Part shown: positions 35,054 through 42,716 of the stretch, piece after piece | Layout of the letters: each line of letters opens with the position of its first letter | How positions within the stretch are numbered: position 1 is the first letter of the stretch | Assembly: GCF_965229915.1 (NCBI RefSeq) | Contig: NZ_CBDDJZ010000001.1 | Span: forward strand, 2,294,001-2,358,000 | From: Marinoscillum sp965229915 | Lineage (GTDB): Bacteria; Bacteroidota; Bacteroidia; Cytophagales; Cyclobacteriaceae | DNA length: 64,000 nt | Direction: 5' to 3' | Made by a program: the position numbers and the translations under genes | The notes under the pieces: generated by a model | The model's input: only the letters and a program-made list of their open reading frames with translations | The model's database searches: none | What the model was told of the DNA's origin: nothing

Positions 35054-36097
35054 ATGGAAAAAAAGGACATTCGTAAACTCAATCTCGAAAAGCTCACCGA
35101 ATACTTTACCCACGAAGGGGAAAAAGCCTTCAGAGCACGTCAGGTTTGGGAGTGGCTTTGGCAAAAGTCTGCCCGATCGTTTGACGAGATGACCAATCTC
35201 TCCAAATCTTTACGGGAAAAGCTGCAGGCAGAGTTCGAAATTCGTCCGATTTCCATAGCCACAGAGCAAAAATCATCCGATGGCACCATCAAATCTGCCT
35301 TCAAATTATTTGATGATGAATTGATAGAGGGAGTACTGATCCCGGCAGATGACCGGATGACAGCTTGTGTATCGTCACAGGTGGGTTGTTCACTCAGCTG
35401 TAAGTTTTGTGCCACAGGATACATGGATCGCAAACGCAACCTGGAAGCGGGTGAAATCTATGACCAGGTCGTAGCGATTGATAGTCAGGCTAAAAAATCC
35501 TTTAATCTCCCATTGTCCAACATCGTATTCATGGGAATGGGCGAACCTTTACTTAACTATAAAAACGTCCTGGAGGGAATAGACAGAATCACGGCTGAAG
35601 ATGGCTTGAACATGTCTCCAAAACGAATCACAGTCTCCACAGCAGGTATCGCCAAAATGATCAAAAAGCTGGCTGATGATGAAGTAAAGTTCAATCTTGC
35701 CCTGTCGTTACATGCCGCAGATGACACCAAGCGAAACCAGATCATGCCCATCAATGAAACCAACACACTAGAAGCACTGAAAGAGGCATTGCTGTACTTC
35801 TACGACAAGAGCAGAAACAAGATCACTTTCGAATACATTCTATTTTACAACTTCAATGACACCATAGAGGATGCTGAGAAGCTGCTCAAGTTTGCTAAGC
35901 AAATCCCCTCCAAAGTGAACATCATCGAGTACAATCCAATCTCAGAAGCCAATTTTAAAAACACGGAAGCTGACCGACTGGATAAGTTTGCAGATCATCT
36001 GAAAAAGAATGGCATAATCGTGAACGTACGCCGGAGCAGAGGGAAGGACATTGATGCCGCTTGCGGACAGCTAGCTAATAAGAATAAAGCGGCCTGA
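35054..36097 (+). CDS. rlmN: 23S rRNA (adenine-2503-C2)-methyltransferase RlmN
   Basis: 347-residue radical-SAM methylase that modifies A2503 of 23S rRNA (and A37 of some tRNAs) to 2-methyladenine. The Fe-S motif CSLSCKFCATGYM (CxxxCxxC) lies near residue 115; the SAM-binding GMGEPLLNY, the SAGIAKMIKKLA region and the C-terminal NVRRSRGKDIDAACGQL, which holds the methyl-carrier cysteine, are all intact. The other catalytic cysteine region is MTACVSSQVGC. Length is normal. It has a strong promoter only 4 nt from the ATG. Confidence 0.97.
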   Translation: MEKKDIRKLNLEKLTEYFTHEGEKAFRARQVWEWLWQKSARSFDEMTNLSKSLREKLQAEFEIRPISIATEQKSSDGTIKSAFKLFDDELIEGVLIPADDRMTACVSSQVGCSLSCKFCATGYMDRKRNLEAGEIYDQVVAIDSQAKKSFNLPLSNIVFMGMGEPLLNYKNVLEGIDRITAEDGLNMSPKRITVSTAGIAKMIKKLADDEVKFNLALSLHAADDTKRNQIMPINETNTLEALKEALLYFYDKSRNKITFEYILFYNFNDTIEDAEKLLKFAKQIPSKVNIIEYNPISEANFKNTEADRLDKFADHLKKNGIIVNVRRSRGKDIDAACGQLANKNKAA

Positions 36098-36131
36098 TCA
36101 ACAAAATCTGTGTACAAGTGTTTCTTGCTTC

Positions 36132-36572
36132 ATGAAAGCAATACTCACCTTAGCACTAATCCTTACTGCCTTCAACACCGGTTTGGTATGGCTGGTACAA
36201 TTGGTCCATTATCCTGGGTTTGCCCAGGTAGGTAAAGATGCTTATCGGGTTTATCAGGAGTTTCACATGCGCACCATTAGCTATATTGTGGCACCCTCCA
36301 TGCTCCTCGAACTATTCCTTTCACTCGGATTATTATTCTATCTGAAGGATATTGGCGCCACGTGGATTTACTATCTATCGCTGGCACTTCTAGCTGTGAT
36401 TTGGCTGAACACTGCCTTCTGGGCTATCCCGGCCCACAACCAATTACTGCATAACGGATTGGATACTGATCTTATAGCAAAACTGGTAAACATCAACTGG
36501 TGGCGAACCGTCTGCTGGTCTATCAGGACTCTGGTGCTGGGTTACCTGGTATATAAAGTGCTCTGCCAATAA
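36132..36572 (+). CDS. Four-helix membrane protein of unknown function
   Basis: 146 residues with four membrane helices: about 3-22 (ILTLALILTAFNTGLVWLVQ), 50-70, 78-98 and 125-143. The signature HYPGFAQVGKDAYRVYQEFH, followed by FWAIPAHNQLLHNGLDTDLI and INWWRTVCWSIRT, occurs in DUF1772-like small membrane proteins. No function is established. 34 bp after rlmN. Ends 4 bp from the convergent lipoprotein gene. Confidence 0.72.
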   Translation: MKAILTLALILTAFNTGLVWLVQLVHYPGFAQVGKDAYRVYQEFHMRTISYIVAPSMLLELFLSLGLLFYLKDIGATWIYYLSLALLAVIWLNTAFWAIPAHNQLLHNGLDTDLIAKLVNINWWRTVCWSIRTLVLGYLVYKVLCQ

Positions 36573-36576
36573 TCAT

Positions 36577-37245
36577 TTATGACCATCCTGAACTGTACCA
36601 GTACACAAGTACAACAATAAGAATCAATAGTAGTAATAGATAAAGGCCACTGAAGACTACCCCTAGAATTGCCAACACACGCTGTTCCTTGCTTTGAAGC
36701 TTCTCGTATTTTTTAAGTGAAAGAATACCTGTTACCAAACCCACTATACAGAGTGGAAAGAAAAGAAAACTGCCAATAGCGGAAATAAATGAGATCAACC
36801 CCAAAGTCTTGGCTTTTCGCAAAGTTTCTGGATCATCGCCCAGCTGCTTAGAATCCTTAACTGCCCGCCTGAGACTCTTCCTCAGGTCCTTTTTAGAAAT
36901 CTTGCCTTGTGGTTTATGCTCAACCTTCAGTACTTCCTCATCATTAACTTGTTCAATGAGCTTACTGATTTCAGCCTTTTTGACTGGTGATAATTCTTTG
37001 ATTAACGATGCCTCCGGAGTAATACTTGCCACAAAAGGTATCTCCAATGCAGTAGTATCCAAAGCAATATTGCTGGCCACAAGCTCATCTCCCTTCTGCG
37101 GCACTCGCTGTGAAGCATTGGTGACACGGCGATACTTAAAAGGTAGTTTTTCCTGCTTAGAGGAATACAGATCTGAACAAGTTTGGCGCGACACACTGCA
37201 ACCAACCATTGATAGCAGTACAAAAAGTAGAAGGACCCTGGTCAT
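36577..37245 (-). CDS. Lipoprotein with C-terminal DUF4190-like membrane region
   Basis: 222 residues, lipobox SMVGC (Cys16). The middle (about 30-140) is charged and without predicted fold, including KHKPQG-like basic patches and KKDLRKSLRRAVKDSKQLGD. The C-terminus has two membrane helices: LGLISFISAIGSFLFFPLCI and LAILGVVFSGLYLLLLLILI, separated by LVTGILSLKKYEKLQ, which is the DUF4190-like arrangement. A lipid-anchored N-terminus with a C-terminal helix pair is unusual. Last gene of the - strand run that includes mutL. Confidence 0.7.
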   Translation of the reverse strand: MTRVLLLFVLLSMVGCSVSRQTCSDLYSSKQEKLPFKYRRVTNASQRVPQKGDELVASNIALDTTALEIPFVASITPEASLIKELSPVKKAEISKLIEQVNDEEVLKVEHKPQGKISKKDLRKSLRRAVKDSKQLGDDPETLRKAKTLGLISFISAIGSFLFFPLCIVGLVTGILSLKKYEKLQSKEQRVLAILGVVFSGLYLLLLLILIVVLVYWYSSGWS

Positions 37246-37287
37246 TTGATCATACTGGAAGCTCCCACTAAATTTAATGATTTACTT

Positions 37288-38649
37288 TTACATCCTTGCC
37301 AAATGTTTGCCAAACCGTTTCATCACCCATAGATGAAGTAATGCCTGAGTATTGATGTAGACAAACCACGGTAGTCTGGGAACAAACTCATGGATAGCCG
37401 CAATGACATATTGGCCATCCAGTACAGATCTAAATTCCAACCAACCATAATCGGTACGCTTGGCTAACATTCCGCCAACAATAAAGAACAGTTGGCGCTT
37501 CTCATCACTGCGGTCACGAACATACTGCAGTTTCAAAAGTGACTTCCCCAAAAGACAAAAACTAACAAACTCTCCTTCTTCTGCTACCCGAATCAATGAC
37601 CCAAATGATTTGGGTAGCCACCGGAGGTATTCTTCTGACACCTCTATGGCATTCATTCCTGACCTGTTGGGCAACCGTTGTACACTTCTCACCGTGTTTT
37701 TGATCCTTCTGGAAGCGGTGCCATGGGGCATTTTGGGTAAGTGATCCCGCTGTGCCAACACCTCATGTACCGATTCCTCGAAGGTCATGTACTGAAGATC
37801 TAGCCGCTCAATAAGTGGATGTGGACTCACGGTCATGGTATGGCGGAGACTCTCAATCAGAGGTGACACAAACGTGGTACTGCTATCTGAAAACAGTGCC
37901 ACCCAAAGCTTGGACAATCCCAGAGAAAAAAAAGGAACGGAAACAATGGGTCGTCTTTTCCCAAGAATTGAGGCTGTTTTCTTGAGCATTCCCATGTAGG
38001 TAGTTTTCTCACTTCCTCCTATTTCCATGGCCTGGCCGTAAGTCTCTCCGTTTCCAATACAATGGTCGATGATCGTTAGGACATCTCTAAGTGCAATGGG
38101 CTGTGTTTCGGATTTGGTCCACTCTGGACACAGCATGGCTGGTAAACGCTGTACCAGCTTTTCAACAATCTGAAAAGAAGAGCCCCCAGGCCCGACTATT
38201 ATTCCAGCTCTTAGTGCCGTGAGTGCAGGTTTTCGTGCTCCTAGCGTTTGTTCCACTTCATAGCGACTCCTCAGATGCCGCGAATATTTACTTTTTTCTT
38301 TTGGGAGAATACCACCAATAAATACGATTTGCTTGATTCCCACAAGTTCACTTGCCCTGGAAAAATTATCAGCAAGGAGTAGGTCCGTATCATCAAAGGT
38401 TCCCTGATTCAGTCGGGTAGATGGCTGCATCGAGTGTACCAGATACAAAGCAAAATCAGCTCCCTCCAATGCCTTAATTGTGCTGGAAACAGAGTACATA
38501 TCCACCTTGCGCCACTCCACACCATCACGTAGGGATGATTTCATTTCACGCCGGCTCAGGGCTATGATCTCATACTTATCAGAGAAGCGCTCGATGAACC
38601 ACCGACCGATAAATCCGGTAGCTCCGGCAATGAACACCTTTGGTTTCAT
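37288..38649 (-). CDS. NAD(P)-binding SDR-like protein with C-terminal DUF2867 region
   Basis: 453 residues. N-terminal Rossmann fold: VFIAGATGFIGRWFIERF (about 5-22) is the GxxGxxG dinucleotide motif of atypical short-chain dehydrogenases; ALYLVHSMQPSTRL and VFIGGILPKEKSKYSRHLRS follow, with the latter Tyr/Ser pair lacking a canonical YxxxK. The segment ALRAGIIVGPGGSSFQIVEK corresponds to the substrate loop. The last 140 residues (RIKNTVRSVQRLPNRSGMNA, LWVMKRFGKHLARM) match DUF2867. Such two-domain proteins are widespread; substrate unknown. Same-strand neighbour of the rhomboid genes. Confidence 0.85.
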   Translation of the reverse strand: MKPKVFIAGATGFIGRWFIERFSDKYEIIALSRREMKSSLRDGVEWRKVDMYSVSSTIKALEGADFALYLVHSMQPSTRLNQGTFDDTDLLLADNFSRASELVGIKQIVFIGGILPKEKSKYSRHLRSRYEVEQTLGARKPALTALRAGIIVGPGGSSFQIVEKLVQRLPAMLCPEWTKSETQPIALRDVLTIIDHCIGNGETYGQAMEIGGSEKTTYMGMLKKTASILGKRRPIVSVPFFSLGLSKLWVALFSDSSTTFVSPLIESLRHTMTVSPHPLIERLDLQYMTFEESVHEVLAQRDHLPKMPHGTASRRIKNTVRSVQRLPNRSGMNAIEVSEEYLRWLPKSFGSLIRVAEEGEFVSFCLLGKSLLKLQYVRDRSDEKRQLFFIVGGMLAKRTDYGWLEFRSVLDGQYVIAAIHEFVPRLPWFVYINTQALLHLWVMKRFGKHLARM

Positions 38650-38694
38650 GTGAACGAAACCGACTGTTAAGGGATAAGTTTAATGTGATTGGGC

Positions 38695-39609
38695 TTATTT
38701 CTTACTCGCATTGAAGAGTTTTTGCTTCTCCTCTTTGGTAAGGCTATCGTATCCCGAGTGAGATATTTTGTCCAGAATGGCATCAATCTCTTCCTGCTCC
38801 GTTTTGGAAGAACTTCCAGATGATTTACTACGTGGTTTGGATTTTTTAGGAGCTGATCGGTGGGTGACCTTGATTTTTGGTGTAGCCACAAAAAAGCTTT
38901 TGACCCAGTTGATGAAACCAATGACCCATGCACCGAGATCATTGCCATTGCGAAGCTGAGCTATGAACAGCCACCCCATCAGTGCTCCACCCAGGTGGGC
39001 AATGTTACCTCCGGCATTACCTCCCACACTTCCCAGAAATGAAATCACTACATAAAAAGCAGCAATATATTTGATCCTAACAGGACCTAGAAATAACAGG
39101 AAGAAGGTATAGTTGGGCATAAAAACTGCCGCCGCGACTACTATGGCATATACAGCTGCAGAAGCGCCTACCATGCCGCTGATAGCCGGAGCCTGCTCCT
39201 GATAAAAAGGAATCAAATTATAGACCATCAAATAGGCCAGACCACCGGCCAAAGCACCAAGCACATAGATACTGATAACCCGGTTGTTCCCTAAAAACTC
39301 CAGGATCAATTTACTGAACCAGTAGAATATCAGCATGTTGAATAGTATGTGAAATATCCCGGTCAGACTATGGGCGAAAGCATATGTAATGATGGTCCAG
39401 GGACGAAGAATAAAATCTCCAATCATGGGAGGAATGGAGAACTGATTGTACACAGCCTGAAAAACTGGATCAATCCCAGACACACGACTCACCACCATCA
39501 AAACTCCTAATACAAGGAAAATGATCACATTAATAATGATCAGCTGGGCTGGTGCATTATTCGGTTTGTTCCAGGCATTTTTAAAATCGTCCAGTATGCT
39601 ATTGTTCAT
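38695..39609 (-). CDS. Rhomboid intramembrane serine protease (second copy)
   Basis: 304 residues with six to seven membrane helices in the rhomboid fold and a 90-residue cytoplasmic tail. The catalytic dyad is Ser150 in MVGASAAVYA and His205 in IAHLGGALMG; HSLTGIFHILFNMLIFYW carries the conserved HxxxN-like helix 2. Such proteases cleave membrane-spanning substrates in the bilayer. The C-terminal tail (about 225-304) is basic and Ser/Lys-rich, then has the helical DUF6576-like end TEQEEIDAILDKISHSGYDS and LTKEEKQKLFNASKK, common to Bacteroidota rhomboids. Its start overlaps the end of the upstream rhomboid gene by one base. Confidence 0.9.
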   Translation of the reverse strand: MNNSILDDFKNAWNKPNNAPAQLIIINVIIFLVLGVLMVVSRVSGIDPVFQAVYNQFSIPPMIGDFILRPWTIITYAFAHSLTGIFHILFNMLIFYWFSKLILEFLGNNRVISIYVLGALAGGLAYLMVYNLIPFYQEQAPAISGMVGASAAVYAIVVAAAVFMPNYTFFLLFLGPVRIKYIAAFYVVISFLGSVGGNAGGNIAHLGGALMGWLFIAQLRNGNDLGAWVIGFINWVKSFFVATPKIKVTHRSAPKKSKPRSKSSGSSSKTEQEEIDAILDKISHSGYDSLTKEEKQKLFNASKK

Positions 39610-40403
39610 CAGTAAAAGCGTCTTCTATCTTCTTTCCACATCTTGAGCAGAATGTAGGCAATCAACATCCCACCAAGGTGTGCAAGGTGCGCCACATTAT
39701 CCCCTGGCATCCTACTAAATTCGCTATAAAGTTCATATAGTCCATAAAAGAGAACTAAATATTTGGCTTTAATCGGTATGGGAGGAAACAACAAAAACAG
39801 TTGAGTGTTTGGAAATAGCATCCCGAATGCCATCAAAATACCAAACACGGCTCCCGAGGCACCAACCATAACACCATCTACATACAAGTGGTAGATCTGA
39901 TTGACAAACTGAAGGGCCTGATCTTGATAAGACCTGCTATTTGGGGAGTCATAGTACTGCTCAGAAAACTCTGCAAGCATCTGCGTGTGTTGGCTACTGA
40001 CCTTATACTCCACTATAAACATCTCAAAAGCACCCGGATCGGGGTTTTCCACGAAGGAATTGTAATCCTGCCTGATCTGATTCTTTTCAAAGAAATCTGC
40101 CACACCAAACAGCACTCCCGCTCCAATTCCGCAAATCAGGTAAAAGGTGAGGAAGCGCTTTGGGCCCCACACCTGCTCCAGTAATGGACCAAAGATGAAG
40201 ACCGCAAACATGTTTCCCAGAATGTGTCCAAAATTTGCATGAAGCCACATGTAAGTGAGAAACTGATAAGGAGCGAACTCGTCAGAAAACACAACTCGCA
40301 AGCCGCCAAAGTGCTCAAGTGGAAGGTTCAAAAAAGATTGAATGATGAAAATCACTACATTGATCAGTAGGATGTTTTTCACCATTGGCGTTAATCGCAT
40401 CAT
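39609..40403 (-). CDS. Rhomboid intramembrane serine protease (first copy)
   Basis: 264 residues, rhomboid fold with intact dyad: Ser183 (GASGAVFGI) and His242 (AHLAHLGGML). The helix 2 motif TYMWLHANFGHILGNMFAVF is intact. A hydrophilic insertion of about 65 residues (about 105-170, KNQIRQDYNSFVENPDPGAF and following) lies between helix 3 and the serine helix; it is predicted to face the periplasm and could gate substrate. Overlaps mutL at its start (ATGA, two consecutive ATGs) and the second rhomboid at its end, so all three are co-translated. Confidence 0.9.
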   Translation of the reverse strand: MMRLTPMVKNILLINVVIFIIQSFLNLPLEHFGGLRVVFSDEFAPYQFLTYMWLHANFGHILGNMFAVFIFGPLLEQVWGPKRFLTFYLICGIGAGVLFGVADFFEKNQIRQDYNSFVENPDPGAFEMFIVEYKVSSQHTQMLAEFSEQYYDSPNSRSYQDQALQFVNQIYHLYVDGVMVGASGAVFGILMAFGMLFPNTQLFLLFPPIPIKAKYLVLFYGLYELYSEFSRMPGDNVAHLAHLGGMLIAYILLKMWKEDRRRFY

Positions 40404-42238
40404 GAGCTAAACCAGCTTTTTATTTTGTCTAAACTAATTAATTTATAGGTCGGACTACCGTCCGGTGTGTAGTTGGGCTGCTTGCAGGCAAACAGCTGGT
40501 CGATCAGCTGTTCTGCTTCCTGATCTCCCATGCTCTTACATTTGATGGCTGCCGTTCGTTTTGCCAAACTTCTACACAAATTATCTTTTTGATGCAGTCC
40601 TAACTCTCTGCGGTTAAACTTATACTGCTCCAAAAGTTCCTCAAATATTTCTTTCTCATTACAGTTGGACAGTTCTGCAGGTACACCCTGGATCACAATC
40701 ATGTGCTGCCCCATCTCCTCAAACTCAAACCCCAACTGTTGGATCTCAGATTTTATCTCCATAACGAGTGAATAATCAGATGGGTTTAGAGAAATCTGCT
40801 GAGGGAAGAGCGTACTCTGTGATGCCCCCTTGTCGGATTTTAGTCGTGCATCGTATCGTTCAAACAAAATCCGCTCAAAAGCCGCGCGCTCATCAATAAT
40901 AGTCATCCCGGATTTTACCTGCCTGATCAGGTAGCGATTGTGCAGACGATAGATCTTGCTTGGCATTAACTGGTCCTCATCTACTTCATCATCTATGCGG
41001 CTACTGAATGTTACGGTAGGACTCGGCATTTCCTGCTCTAACTGATCATCCGGTATAATATCTTCTTTCCGAGCAAAATCATACAGCGACTCCCAGTTTT
41101 TGGCCATGTCGCGCTTGGCATCAATGTTTTTGAACTGGGCGTATTGATTGTCTTTGGTGCTGGATGTTTGTGAATAGCTTGTTGATCGATCCGGACTGGT
41201 AAACTGCTCGAAGTTCACATCTGTATTGAAATCCAGAGAAGGCGTTACATTAAACGAACCCAACGCCTGCTTTACCGATGAATTGATGATCCCATAGAGC
41301 ATGCGATCATCATCAAATTTGACCTCCGTTTTTGTCGGGTGCACGTTGATATCTACATGGAGTGGGTCCATCTCTATAAACAGCACATAGAATGGATAGT
41401 AATCCTCTTTTAAAAGACCTTGGAAGGCGGTATTGACGGCATGGTTCAGATAATTATTTCTAATGTATCGTCCGTTCACAAAGAAAAACTGCTCCCCACG
41501 AGTCTTTTTCGCATATTCTGGTTTGCCTACATATCCTTCCACCTTCACATGTGGCGTCTCCTCCTGGCACGGGATCAATTGCTGCTGATAGTTTCGACCA
41601 AACAGCTGAACAATCCGTTTGCTGAGCTTTCCGGCGTCCAACTGATGCATTTCCAGATCATTATTGAGCAGGGTCATATTTACCTCAGCATTGGCCAGTG
41701 CCACTCGTTGAAATTCATCCGTAATGTGACGTAGCTCCACGGGATTTGACTTCAAAAAATTCCTTCGGGCAGGTACATTGTAAAAAAGGTTTTTCACGCT
41801 AATGGACGTCCCATCCTTGGTAGCCGTTGGTTCTTGTTTTTTGATCTCGGAAGCCTCCACCTGCAGCAGTGTACCAAGCTCATCATCACCACGCTTGGTT
41901 TTCATCTCCACCTGTGCCACGGCAGCTATGGAAGCCAGTGCCTCTCCACGAAAGCCCATCGTACGAATCTTGAATAGGTCCTCTGCTGTACGGATTTTAG
42001 AAGTGGCATGACGCTCAAAACTCATTCGGGCATCTGTCACGCTCATTCCTTTACCATTGTCAATTACCTGCACAAGTGCCTTACCGGCGTCTTTGACCAC
42101 TAATTTGATTTCAGTGGCGCCTGCATCAATGCTATTTTCTAGAAGTTCTTTTACTACGGAAGCCGGGCGTTGGACGACCTCACCGGCAGCTATCTGATTG
42201 GCGATACTATCCGGCAGTAGGTGGACAATATCTTCCAT
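40400..42238 (-). CDS. mutL: DNA mismatch repair protein MutL
   Basis: 612 residues from ATG 42238 (MEDIVHLLPDSIANQIAAGE); an upstream extension of 19 residues in the frame is rejected because all MutL proteins start at this motif. GHKL ATPase: ELLENSIDAGATEI, VIDNGKGM, TMGFRGEALASI and the transducer domain with DVNVHPTKTEVKFDD. MutL links MutS-bound mismatches to strand removal. The C-terminal motif that reads DQHA(x)2E(x)4E in endonuclease-active MutL is here DERAAFERILFE (449-460), lacking the His ligand. Second gene of a - strand operon. Confidence 0.95.
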   Translation of the reverse strand: MEDIVHLLPDSIANQIAAGEVVQRPASVVKELLENSIDAGATEIKLVVKDAGKALVQVIDNGKGMSVTDARMSFERHATSKIRTAEDLFKIRTMGFRGEALASIAAVAQVEMKTKRGDDELGTLLQVEASEIKKQEPTATKDGTSISVKNLFYNVPARRNFLKSNPVELRHITDEFQRVALANAEVNMTLLNNDLEMHQLDAGKLSKRIVQLFGRNYQQQLIPCQEETPHVKVEGYVGKPEYAKKTRGEQFFFVNGRYIRNNYLNHAVNTAFQGLLKEDYYPFYVLFIEMDPLHVDINVHPTKTEVKFDDDRMLYGIINSSVKQALGSFNVTPSLDFNTDVNFEQFTSPDRSTSYSQTSSTKDNQYAQFKNIDAKRDMAKNWESLYDFARKEDIIPDDQLEQEMPSPTVTFSSRIDDEVDEDQLMPSKIYRLHNRYLIRQVKSGMTIIDERAAFERILFERYDARLKSDKGASQSTLFPQQISLNPSDYSLVMEIKSEIQQLGFEFEEMGQHMIVIQGVPAELSNCNEKEIFEELLEQYKFNRRELGLHQKDNLCRSLAKRTAAIKCKSMGDQEAEQLIDQLFACKQPNYTPDGSPTYKLISLDKIKSWFSS

Positions 42239-42576
42239 TAATCTCGTCGGGGTTTTCTGAACCTGAAATAGAGATATGCAGGCACCCCTAACCATAAGGC
42301 ATAAAATACCTCATTGCCGAAATACAACCAGCCAACCACTCCAGACCCCAAAATTGCCGCAATGAGCAATTGCAACATTGAGGTATTGGCTGTCTTCCTG
42401 GTTTTGCGGTCAAACGAGATGCGAGCACCAGTGTATTCTCCGCTATATTCCCCAGATATCTCACGTTTGATACGTTCTGTCCTCTCTTCAATCTCTTCTT
42501 TGATCGGATCGTAGTAGCGCGGTTCCATTTCGAACCTTCTGTAACGTGCTGTTTTGATGATAGAAGGGAATTTCAT
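42238..42576 (-). CDS. Small membrane protein of unknown function
   Basis: 112 residues. A charged N-terminal region with an amphipathic helix (MEPRYYDPIKEEIEERTERI) is followed by a two-helix membrane region (about 65-102: MLQLLIAAILGSGVVGWLYF, YALWLGVPAYLYF) and a basic tail FRKPRRD. Probably sits in the inner membrane with both termini in the cytoplasm. Its stop overlaps the mutL start by one base, so it is the first gene of the operon (this gene, mutL, two rhomboids). Not recognised. Confidence 0.65.
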   Translation of the reverse strand: MKFPSIIKTARYRRFEMEPRYYDPIKEEIEERTERIKREISGEYSGEYTGARISFDRKTRKTANTSMLQLLIAAILGSGVVGWLYFGNEVFYALWLGVPAYLYFRFRKPRRD

Positions 42577-42716
42577 AAGCTTCTGTTAAGGGTTAAACAT
42601 CAATTTCCAACAGATTGACCTGTAAAACGAGTCATTTAATGGGAAATTTCCTTTGATCAACCGATATTTTAACCGACTGACTACAGAGTCTGACAAAGTT
42701 AAATTAATTTGACACA

